Shown piece by piece: positions 47,294 to 57,047 of a stretch of 64,000 nt of DNA. The position numbers and the translations under genes were made by a program. Position 1 is the stretch's first letter. Every line of letters begins with the position of its first letter. Below the pieces are notes generated by a model. That model did not search any database. It was not told the DNA's origin and saw only the letters and a list, made by a program, of their open reading frames with translations. Source of the DNA: Prototheca cutis (taxonomy: Eukaryota; Chlorophyta; Trebouxiophyceae; Chlorellales; Chlorellaceae); NCBI GenBank assembly GCA_002897115.2, contig BCIH01000003.1:1113561-1177560 (forward strand), in the 5' to 3' direction.

Positions 47294-47633
47294 GCCGGAC
47301 GAGCAGCGGCGCGACACTGAGCAGGTCATCACGCATCTCCTGTCTAGTCTTGCAAAGTAAGGCATGTATATTTTTATGTTGTATCGTGTTGTCAATGCAT
47401 TTCTGGATCCAGAACAGCAACGGTTTCAACTTTGCGGACCGAAATTTTCTGACGGTCTACCGGAGATCCACGTCGCGGCGCGGAAGCTGGCCCTTCCCGT
47501 CACCTCCAGGTCACCTCCAATGCAGCAGCGAAGCCCCTATCCAAGACCCCGGGAAAATGGAAATGAATTCCCAACATTATATGAGATCCAGGGTTGTATG
47601 CTGTGTGGATTGAGTATTGTGACGTGTCGAAAA
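47294..47633. other. spacer between the tandem purple acid phosphatases
   Basis: 340 bp with no leftover PAP exon that I can recognise. The PAP-B start codon at 47634 follows it. Confidence 0.5.
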
Positions 47634-50600
47634 ATGAGGGTCCTCATCGCGGTGCTAGCGGTGACCGTGCTCGCTCTTCCCACCCCCGCCTTCCGCTCCC
47701 TGGTGGAGCTCGAGAGCGTCCATGGCAACCCATTGCATTACGACCACATATCAGTGTCCTATAATTGGAGCGATCACACGCCGGATGGCTTGTTGCGGGG
47801 AAGCTGGGATCTGCCGGCGTCTGACCCGAGGCTGCAGCCGGCACCCGAAGGGTACCCGGAGCAGGTGTCTGCTCTCTACTATGGACCCACATCGCTGAGA
47901 ATCGGTTGGGTTACAGGTACATTGGCGCATATGTTTTGTATTTGATGGAGATTGCGGTAAATACATCTTCCCGGGCGAATCCAGTGATGATGGACGCCCT
48001 CTTTCATTTCAACAACAGGTCAGGGAACTGTGGGCCATGGGAAGCTGCACGTTGCCCCCCAGACGATGCAGACGTGGGTGGAGATTGGAGAAGCCGGCAT
48101 GGCGTACAGCCGCCGGGTTCAAGGTGTGCATTGTCATAAATGACAACATCAATGTGCTTGGTTGTTCCATGAATGTCGGGGCAGCACTTGAAAGAATGGT
48201 CTGCTGGGAGTCATTGGCAAGCCGCAGAGGTTTTTAGTCATGACAATTGCTGGCATGCTTATTGCTCTGATTCGTGGATGTCTGTGCAGTCGTACACATT
48301 CTCATGCATCATCCCTGCCATGCAGGAAGCTCCTCCCACTACAACCAGACATACTGGGGATTCCCTGGTGCACGCAACTACACCAGCCCGCAGCTCCACG
48401 CAGCCGTGGTGGACGAGCTCATCCCAGGTCAAACCTACTCCTACCGCGTGGGCGATCCATCTCTGCAGTATTGGAGCAAGGTACGGGGATGTTGGGGGAG
48501 TCAAGCCTGTCACAGGTGCTATGTCCTCAGGTCATAGGCGACTGCTGCGTTCTCCGTGGATGGTGTACCTGCTTGCACAGGTTATGGGTGGCGGGCAGTG
48601 GCAGATCTTGCGTGAGTAGCCAAGAGCCAGATCCCTCACTCCTCCCAATTTAACTGCAGGAGTTTAGCATTACGATGCCGCCTGCCAGCTCGGTGTACCC
48701 AATGCGGCTTGGCATCGTGGGGGACCTCGGTCAAACCTATAACTCGTCCTCCACGATTGACAACCTCATCGCCTCACAGCCAGATGTGCGCCTGCTGTTG
48801 TCATTTGGGGGATACTTCTGCGCTGATACGGGTGTGCACCGATACAGCAGCATGCCTGTCAATGGTCGTATTGTGAGTGTCGTGCCAGCCTTGGTCGCAT
48901 TATGCGGTCGTTGAGCCAACCCCGCGTGCGGTCTCAAACCCGGCCACCCTGCTCCTGGTGCAGCTGAGTCTGTTGGTGGGCGATCTGAGTTATGCAGACA
49001 CCTATGTCTCGAACGGCGCCATCGCACCTGGACTACGCAACCGGACGTGGGATCACGCCCTGAGCAACAAGTACAAGCACTCGCCATGGTGGGAGATGCC
49101 ATCCTTTCCTCTTTCGGGCAGCTTCCAACCCCGCTGGTAAGCTGGAAACGAGCAGGGTTCAGCCACAGGACATCAAAGGTGATTGTTGTTGCATGCCTCT
49201 GGCAAGTGCTCATTGCCATTCGCTCAATTTCCCACACCGCCATCAACCATTGTGCAGGGACATGTGGGGCAGGCTGATGACACCAGCGCTCTCTTCAATG
49301 CCCTGGATCATGATCAACGGCAACCACGAAATCGAGAAGCAGAGAACGGGAGAGGCATTTGTGTCCTACAAGGTGAGTTGGAAGGTTTGAAGGGCGAGGC
49401 TGTAAGTGTTCCAGATTCCATGACCACGACGGGCAGCGTGTGCTGCGCGCTGCCCGTTCGGAGCTGCATCGGCGCATGCCCCCCCAGCCACCCACTCACT
49501 GCCCAATTCTACCCTTTGTTACCCCAAGCGCAGAAACGTTACATGCCCAACCACGAGTCCAGTGGGAGCTCCGATCCCCTGTACTTTGCCCTCAGGGCTG
49601 GTCCTGTACACTTCATCTTCCTCTCAGTGTACACTCCATTCGATGAGGATTCCGAGCAGGTGAGCAGGTGGTGCCTCCCACTTCTAGGGGTGTGATGAAA
49701 AGGGGCCCAGCGATATCCCCCCTCATTTCTTATGCATCTCAAACAACTGCAGCACCAGGCATTCTGCCAAGCGCATCGTCAGTCTTCCAACGCACGTCAA
49801 CATGTGCAGTATGTGTGGCTGCGACAGGAGCTCGATACCATCAATCGAACGGAGACACCCTGGGTCATTGCCAGCTTCCATGAGCCTTGGTGCGGAGGTG
49901 CTGTTCTTTTTTTTTTCAGGATGAGAATCGAGCGCGCTTGTTGCATGCTTTGTTGGAAGATACAGCAGCCCGGTTGGCGCAGAATGCAGGTGCAGGCCCC
50001 TAAAATTCCGGCTCTTTTCATCCATTATCAACCCAGTCCTCTCCCCAAACACATGCACCCTACTGCACACTCAACCAGGTACTCGAGTTATGCGGGGGCA
50101 TACCAGCAAGGCAACTGTCACCGCCTGGTGACGGAGCCGCTGCTGTATGAGGTCGGCGTGGACTTGGTGCTCAACGGCCACGTGCATGCCTACGAGCGCA
50201 CGTGGCCGGTGTACAACTGGACGATGGATGATTGTGGTCCCATGCACATCACTCTTGGGGACGGCGGCAATGTGGAGAAGCTGACGACGCAGCTGATCGA
50301 TGACCCGGGCGCCTGCACCGACGCGCCCAAGCACGGCCAGAGCTACAGCCCCTTTGTCTGCGCCCAAAAGCTCTACGACGGGAAATTTTGCCCACCATCA
50401 CAGCCAGAGTGGTCTGCTATCAGGCAAGTTCGGAACAGGGCTGGGGCCGGGGTTGAGGCGGGAGTGGAGTGACACCAACGGAGAAAAGGGGTGACAGCAA
50501 GACGGATGCTGCCCATCTCAGACGCGAGAATGGGGAGCATCCCCCCCCCCTCCCAGCGCAACTACTGTCATTGCATCAATGACAACAGAATCCCCCCCCC

Positions 50601-50946
50601 CCCCCCCCCGCGAGAACCAGGGAGCCGGCCTTTGGGTTTGGCACACTGGATATCTTGAACGAGACACACGCGCTGTACGTCTGGCAGAGGACGGGCCCCA
50701 CAGGTCCAGGTGAGTCTGTGTGTGGAGGGCCGGGTTATAGCACTAGGCAAAACCTGAAAAAAAGTTAGAGCCAAGGGCACCTCACCTCTGGGAGATGGCG
50801 CTGCTCCCACTGAGATGCACGCACCTTGCATGTTGAGGCACGTCTGTCCGACATGACACGCTACCCCTGCGACGCACAATGCCGCAGTGCACTCTGATGA
50901 AGTGGTGGTGGTCAGGAAGCCCGAAATCTGTGGCCTCGGTGCCTGA
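47634..50946 (+). CDS. purple acid phosphatase B, secreted
   Basis: Second of two tandem PAP genes. Eleven exons: 47634-47916, 48019-48123, 48326-48480, 48660-48785, 48964-49136, 49258-49372, 49534-49659, 49810-49889, 50079-50423, 50621-50709 and 50888-50946, giving 551 residues. Signal peptide MRVLIAVLAVTVLALPTPAF. Metal-ligand blocks are canonical: GDLGQTYNSS, GDLSYADTY, GNHEIE, ASFHEPW and GHVHAYER. Exons 2, 6, 7, 9 and 10 have the same lengths as in copy A (105, 115, 126, 345 and 89 nt). Intron 9 has a GC donor (ATCAG then GCAAGT), where copy A has GTGAGC at the same position. The last exon is short, ending EICGLGA. Confidence 0.94.
50592..50609 (+). repeat. 18-nt poly(C) tract just before a PAP-B acceptor
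   Basis: Eighteen C end 11 bp before the acceptor of PAP-B intron 9 (exon from 50621), where a polypyrimidine tract is expected. Confidence 0.95.
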
Positions 50947-51509
50947 TGCTCCACAGTACCGGCCCTGCTCCTCTTCGTTCGGTCTCTACCTCCCATGCCA
51001 TGTGATCTCTGCCACTCGTGAGCCGCCTCCCACAATGCGCTATGCAATGGTACCATACAAGTTGTTTGATCGCGTCCTGCTGCAGATGTTCCATCGCCTA
51101 TCCCTTTGAATACCGCTGAAGTGCGCCTTTGTCTGCTGGCTCTTCTTCCGTAGGCATGGGGCATGCCTGCCCCGCCCTCTTTTCCAAATAGCCAGAACAT
51201 TCCCATTTCTTAAGCTTGGCACATCTCATCTTGTTTGTCTGTTCAATTTCAACCGCAGACCTCCATTCCAGTCAGAGAGATACGAATGCTCTGCACGTGC
51301 GATACATTGGTGTCATCTAAGTTTTCTGCTCACTCCAGGGGCCACCCCACAGACCACCCCCTATTCCATGTTCCACGCGAGTCACTCTCGTTGGAATGGA
51401 TGTGCATGCGATCGCAGACGAGAGGAATGGTCTCGCTCGGATATCTCCATTTCTGAGTGTACTGTAAATGTAAATTTTGCGGCAATCAAAAGCCGTCCCT
51501 GCGGCCTCG
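50947..51509. other. intergenic region between PAP-B and ATP11
   Basis: 563 bp with no supported gene. It contains PAP-B 3' sequence and the ATP11 promoter. Confidence 0.5.
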
Positions 51510-52232
51510 ATGTTGGCAAGGAGCCAGGCAGCTAGGACTGTCGCGAGCGCCATGCAGTGCACTCGCCGAACCTTCTCCCTAGGGGGGGTGTCTGCCCCAT
51601 CGAGCAAGAACCTCTGGGATATCGTGAAAAAGGACTTGTTTGAGAACCATGATGCTCGGCATGTCCACGACATTTGGATGGAGGTAGGACATGGCGTGGG
51701 TGGGAGGCTGGCTAGGAGCACGCCTGACACCAAGGAAGACTCTCCCTGAGCCCCTGGCAGCGTGCCAGACCAGTCGTCCACCACCCTCCCCGCACACAGT
51801 TCCATGCCGACCCGCTGAAGCACCGGGTGGCCACCACGATGACAGCTGCACAATATGCCATGTTTGTGGAGAACGCAACCCGCAGGTGCGGGGAGGGGCT
51901 TGCCCTGAGCCCGTCGTGGGGCGTGGCATGTGGGTGGGTTGCCTGGGGATGTCCAGTTGGTGCTGGCTTTTTTATGTGCACTGCAATGCAGTGGTCCAAT
52001 GAGTAGCAAGTCATTGCCGGTTTGGGCCCTGGTAGGTGATTTCAACCACATTGAATCCCCCCAAAACCCCCCTGCAGTCCCATGTTTGTGCTGCCAATTT
52101 TCAAGGGTCCCAATGCCTTTGAGAGCATCCTGGTGCAATGTCAGGTTCCGTGCGTCCTGCTGACGGGGCTGGAGGAGTACAAAAAGTATGTTTGTTGATA
52201 TACATACATATGTGTATATATATTGTGTGTGT

Positions 52233-52276
<44 letters not shown>

Positions 52277-52441
52277 TGAGAGAGCGGCTGGGTCTGATGC
52301 ACGGTATGTGCCAGTGTCTCACCAGTATGCCCCGAGCAGCCAAAGCAGGAAAAAGGAAAGCTCCAGCAGCAGTAGTTTGTGGCAGTACTGCGTCCACTTC
52401 CAATCAATCACTGCCTGCATGGACGTGTGGCGTGTCTGTCT

Positions 52442-52472
<31 letters not shown>

Positions 52473-53079
52473 GGGGCACATGTGGCATCAGCCCAAGTCA
52501 CCACGGTGGGCGTGCCATCCATCGCAGTGCAGCAGGTCGATGGCCACATTCCCTGGTCAACTACTGACACACAGGTGTAACCCCTCTTTCACAGGCAGGG
52601 CCCCGGGGCGACACCGTTTATGACAATGACACACTACCGCGAGCTCCAATCCTCGCATGGGCTCGTGCTGGTCCGAGGTGACATCATCGACCCCAACGCC
52701 CTCTCCGTGTTCGAGGTGTGTGTGCTGTTTGCCTGGTTGGCGGGCGGTGTGTGTGTGATGGAGACCCAGGGGTGGACAGGGGCCTGAGCAGGGAAGGACA
52801 GGAGAAGACAAAGTGGGGCGTCCATTGCTTTTGGCTTGCATGTTCAAACCCATTTGAATGCATATCCTTGCGAGCAGTTGCGCTCTCGTTCACACCTAAC
52901 TACCTACCTACACCACACCACACAAACAGGCTCAGTCACTGATGCGGATGGTTCATGAATTTTATGTCGAGCGAAGAAAGTACGAATTTGTGTATGCCTT
53001 CAACCACACGCCAGCCAGCTTTGATTTCAAGCGACTGCTGGACTCCATGGGTCATGACAGCAGCAACCTGCCCACTTGA
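51510..53079 (+). CDS. ATP11: mitochondrial F1-ATPase assembly factor ATP11
   Basis: Matrix chaperone that binds F1 beta subunits during ATP synthase assembly. Five exons: 51510-51683, 51800-51885, 52078-52185, 52595-52715 and 52930-53079, giving 212 residues. The N-terminus MLARSQAARTVASAMQCTRR fits a mitochondrial presequence. Family motifs in order: LWDIVKKDLF, FHADPLKHRVATTM, SPMFVLPIFKG, VLLTGLEEYKK, TMTHYRELQSSHGLVLVRGD and VYAFNHTPASFDF. The length is a little short of yeast Atp11 but typical for the core. Its introns hold two (TG)n-poly(G) composites. It is convergent with the TENA gene (367 bp apart). Confidence 0.93.
52201..52274 (+). repeat. TATG/TG microsatellite followed by poly(G)40 in an ATP11 intron
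   Basis: A TA/TG-rich stretch (52201-52234) runs into 40 uninterrupted G (52235-52274) on the sense strand, within the intron 52186-52594. Confidence 0.95.
52441..52476 (+). repeat. (TG)7 followed by poly(G)21 in the same ATP11 intron
   Basis: A second composite of the same order in the same intron: TG repeat at 52441-52455, then 21 G at 52456-52476. Confidence 0.95.
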
Positions 53080-53446
53080 TTGCGCACGATTTCATGTCAT
53101 TGCAGATGGGGTGGTATGCAAGGCCAGGGCATTGGACAGAGCTCCTTCTGTGGGAAATGGGATCCGAGCAATAGCAGAGGAAATTAACAGCTTCACACAA
53201 ATGATTGTCCGAACAAGCAAAGCACTTGTTCCTGTAACGACAACAGCCCTCAATGCCATCCCTCTGCCTGGAAGGCCATGCTCCAAAAGTCCACCTCGAG
53301 ATCCAGCACTCTTGCCACCGCATCCTCTGCAGCTTGTCTGCAGTGTTTTGGAGGGCCCCAACGGGATGATGGGACGGGGTGCCTCGGGGTCATCCCTCCT
53401 GGCGTGTGTTGATCATGACACAAGCCACCCAATACAAGCTCCCTTG
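53080..53446. other. convergent intergenic region between ATP11 and TENA/THI-4
   Basis: 367 bp holding the 3' ends of two convergent genes. No other element seen. Confidence 0.5.
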
Positions 53447-54320
53447 CTAAAACATGACAAAATTGAGGTCCTGCCTTGTGGATGGTGCGGCATTGCTCAG
53501 TTGCTGGTCGAGGGCGGCTCCCATGGCGTCTACATACTGGGCAAACTCCGGGGAGCTCCACCGCTCGGCGTAGACATCGTAGGGGGCCTTGAGCGGGGCC
53601 GCTTGCTTCCAGGCAACATGGTACGCCCTCTCCACCGCCCACAGTACCGCCAGCAGCACAGGAAAAGGCTCGGAGCTTAGGCTCTTCAGAAACTCGACGT
53701 ACTGCTTGCAAGCAGGCTGTGACTCCACGTCAGCATCCAAATCCCTGCTCGCCAGCTCCGCCTGACGTTGTCGATGACGGCGCCGATGGGCGTTACAAGA
53801 GGATATAGATCAAGGCCAATGAATGCATTGCAGAGTTGCGCATTGCGTGATTAGTCTCTCAATCGTGCCCACCTGGAACCATTTGAGCTCGTCGTCGACC
53901 GCAGTCAGTCCGCCCAGCAGGACCCCAAACATCTCGTACGGCGCGTGCACCAAGTTCAAGGCGATGAACCGGCAACATTCCCGCCCAAACTTGTAATCCT
54001 TTGGGAATTGACAGTGTTGGGTGGTACGCTCGCTCAGAAGGCAATCGGAGCATACAGTGCATCGGCGCTAGAAGCTGGGCTCACAGGTTAACGAGCCCTG
54101 ACCGACCTTTCCCGCCCGCGACAATGTCGGCATTGCCAAATGACACTTCTGCATCGTCCGATCGCATGCATATTACCTGTACGAGCCAAGTATCGAAGCA
54201 TTTGCGATCGAGCGTGCCATCCTTGCAGCCATCCAAAAATGCTCCCGTCGTAGCAGCCTTCCACTGCGCCGCACGCTCCGTCAACGACCTAGTCGTGAAG
54301 GGTTCGCCAGGCTCCCCCAT
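53447..54320 (-). CDS. TENA/THI-4 family protein (thiaminase II-like)
   Basis: Members hydrolyse aminopyrimidine breakdown products in thiamin salvage; eukaryotic relatives may act on other substrates. Three exons on the minus strand: 54320-54177, 53998-53873 and 53761-53447, giving 194 residues. Visible features: FLDGCKDGTLDRKCFDTWLVQ split around 20 residues from the start, then a helix AVDDELKWFQ that carries the conserved acidic pair, and YVEFLKSLSSEPFPVLLAVLWAVERAYH. AYDVYAERWSS-like sequence (PYDVYAERWSSPEFAQYV) is also typical. The total is somewhat short for the fold, so an exon between the first two may have been missed. Confidence in the family is good; substrate is unknown. Confidence 0.82.
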
Positions 54321-54850
54321 TTTGCGGCGATTTTGACGGACAGTTTGAGGGATTGATAAATCAGAGCGTGATTGAAGGGAACGGGCTTTATTTATCGGCC
54401 CCTGATGTTGCTGCGCGTTTAGCTCAGCTCGTCATATCGGGGTTGCTTAATTCTGCCAAGTGTCAGAGCTGCCCCGGCACCGATGGTTGCCTGACAGGCC
54501 CTGTGCACCTCGGTTCCAAGTACATGATCGTGTCACGCACGCCCATGACACCACCATGCCCATCCATGTAGAACACTGCCTGTGCCAATCCAGGGAAAGG
54601 AAGTAATGTACATTGTGGGGTGCTCCGGTGCGGCACGGTCCCGGGAGCTGGACGCCGACTCTCAAGACCAAAAGACTTTGTGTGTGCATTGGCATGCTCA
54701 TGCACGCCCATCACGAGCAAGTGGCTCCCAGAAAATCGCTCCAGGGGCCGGCCTTGGCAGGCGGGTGTTGAGGCTGCGGCAGGTGGAACCATCTGCCGGC
54801 AAAAAACCCGCCAGCCTGCACCACCGGTCAAAACCGCCGATACGAACCAT
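54321..54850. other. region between TENA 5' end and PDK 3' end
   Basis: 530 bp containing the TENA promoter and PDK 3' UTR. A tRNA-like TTTAGCTCAG at about 54416 has no matching T-arm and was rejected. Confidence 0.5.
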
Positions 54851-56690
54851 CTATGGCAGGGGCTCCTGGACGTCACCGAGACGATTCAAGTGCAGGTAGG
54901 CGTCTGTGCCGTAGTTTTCCATGGAGATGATTTGGAGGTCGCCGCCAAAGTATCGGGCGTAAAGACGGGAGATGGGGAGGCCATAGCCGTACCCCGCCAG
55001 GACGGAGGGTCCCTCGGCGGTCTCGGTGCTTCCCGCAGCACGGTCCCGCATGTCCTCGAGCGGGGAGCGGGCGGTGGTGTAGAGGTAGGTCCAGATCTTG
55101 GGCAGGCCCGAGCGCGCGATGCCGCCGCCCTCGTCGCTGACCTTGATCGTGATGTCCTCCTCCCCCTCTGCAATCACGACACGGATGGGCGGCGGGTCGG
55201 ACGCGGCGTCCTCCCACCGGTCCGCCACCGCGCGCAGGCTGTTCTTCACCAACTCGAACACCATGTGGTGCAGGTGAGAGGGAACGTACGGAAACGTGAA
55301 GTGAGGGTCGCCGTACACGCGGACCTCGGGCGCGGAACCCTTCTCACGCGCGCAAATCATCCGCGCGTCGGCAATCGCGTCGGAGCACACGATGCCGGGG
55401 GAGCACTGCGTGTCGATCAGACCGATGTGGTTCTCCTTTTGAGGCTCGTGCAGCGCGATGTGCTGGCCGATCAGCATGCGGATGCCGATGCGGGACAGGT
55501 AAAAGCTGTCCAGCATCTGATGGATGTCGGGCAAGTCGTTCAGCCCCACCTCACGCTCCAGCTCACGCTTCAACTCTGCCACGCCCATGGCCAGCACGGG
55601 GACGACGTTGCGGTGCCGGAAGTAGATGTTCCGCAACATCTCCGTAAAGGTCTCCTCGTCCGCAGCGTTGCGGACACGAGGGAAGGCTCGCAGCTCCTTG
55701 AAAGACTCCACATACCAGTCACGAACCTGTGTGTGTGTGTGTGTGTGTGTGCTGTCGATTGGGGCTTTTAATGGGGGGCTGGAGGGTCGGCAAAAGTGAC
55801 AAGGAACTGGGCTGGTCTTAGGGGGTCCTCCCATCACCCAGAAACGTTCTTTTTTGCCAAGCGCACGTGCCGGGTGGGGCACGGGCATGCACGCAAGGCC
55901 ATGCATGCATCTGCGCATGCATGCTCAAATGGAAGCATGCACTCCATCAGTTCCGTTCCAAAAAAGGAAAGAAAGAAAGAAAGTCTCACCCTGAGAACGT
56001 GAGGTTTGGCGGAAAGGCCCCAAGGGCTGTTCTCCAGCTCCACCACACGGTGGGCCAGGCGGACAGGCAGTTCATTGTGCAAAAATTGGGCAGAGAGGAC
56101 GAGCTGACGTTCAATGGGCTTGGAACCAAAGTCGAGCCTGCACACAGGGCGAGGGAGGGGTGGGTGGGTGATGGGCGGGCATGCGCGGCGCATGCGCACC
56201 CAAAACCCCAGACCACAACCCTGGACTCCAGGGTGCGACCCTGCCCACCCACGCTGAATCCGCCAGCGCCTTCATGCCACAGCCATGGATCCCATGCCTC
56301 CAGCCCGGGCGCACATGTACTTCAAGCTGACACCGGTTTGCTTCTTCAGGGCGGAGGAGAAGATGTCGTCCACCACGCTCCGCTCCCACTGATCCGCCAG
56401 GCGCGGCCCGGCCTGCAGCAAGATCGCACAGAATTCCCCATAAGATAAAGGGGATTTGAGGGCCATTGCAGGGACCGCCCGAAGCTCGCCAGATACTGGC
56501 AGAAGGATTCTGGCCACGAGGGTGCCCCGGAAGAGGGCAGGTCCCGACACGTGACACCCCGTTGCTTTCTCGCACGGGACACCCATGCAAACGGGCATGC
56601 ACGCACCTGTTTTGCTGCAGTCGCAGCCCGCAAAGCGGAGCTGGCTGCGAGTCGCGCGACTGACGCCATGGCCGGGGCTGTGGCACCCAT
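54851..56690 (-). CDS. PDK: pyruvate dehydrogenase kinase, mitochondrial
   Basis: Phosphorylates and inactivates the E1-alpha subunit of the mitochondrial pyruvate dehydrogenase complex; GHKL fold. Four exons on the minus strand: 56690-56607, 56412-56315, 56137-55990 and 55726-54851, giving 401 residues. An in-frame ATG at 56699 would add three residues. The N-terminus (ASVARLAASSALRAATAAK) fits a presequence. Motifs: KKQTGVSLKYMLDFGSKP across an exon junction, LSAQFLHNELPVRLAHR, RIGIRMLIGQH, the N-box MVFELVKNSLRAV, G1 SDEGGGIARSGL and G2 AGYGYGLPISRLYARYFGGD. It ends GDVQEPLP, as in plant PDKs. The acceptor of the last intron is preceded by a CA repeat instead of a pyrimidine tract. Confidence 0.96.
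55729..55751. repeat. (GT)11 microsatellite abutting a PDK splice acceptor
   Basis: On the PDK (minus) strand this is (AC)11 running directly into the acceptor CAG before exon 4 (exon from 55726). Confidence 0.95.
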
Positions 56691-57047
56691 GACCACCACA
56701 CAGGTGCTACCGGTGAAAGCTGAAGATCGTGCTATGCTAGCACGGACAACACGTTTGCTCTGTCATATCAAACCATGTACGCATCAAGGCCAACTGTGAA
56801 GCCGGTGGTCGTGCAAGTACGCGTGCCAGCTCGCGGGCCAATCCCTCGGCGGGACAATCCCGACAAAGTCTTGCCACCCCGTGGACCCCAGCCTCATGAC
56901 GCGAACTTGACTAATGATGCCTGCTCCGGAAGATCTGGATCCCGATCCTCCTGCTCCCTTCCCACCCGTATTTCATCCCAGGTCAACATGAGAAATGTGT
57001 GTAGGCCATTGTAGAGGCTCGAGGAGCCGAACCTGGCGAAGCGCGTC
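56691..57047. promoter_or_regulatory. divergent promoter region PDK / SLX1
   Basis: 357 bp between divergent start codons. It must hold both promoters; no TATA box is evident. Confidence 0.4.

Noticed and set aside
54414..54480. A-box-like TTTAGCTCAG suggesting a tRNA
   Set aside because: No B-box or T-arm within tRNA distance.
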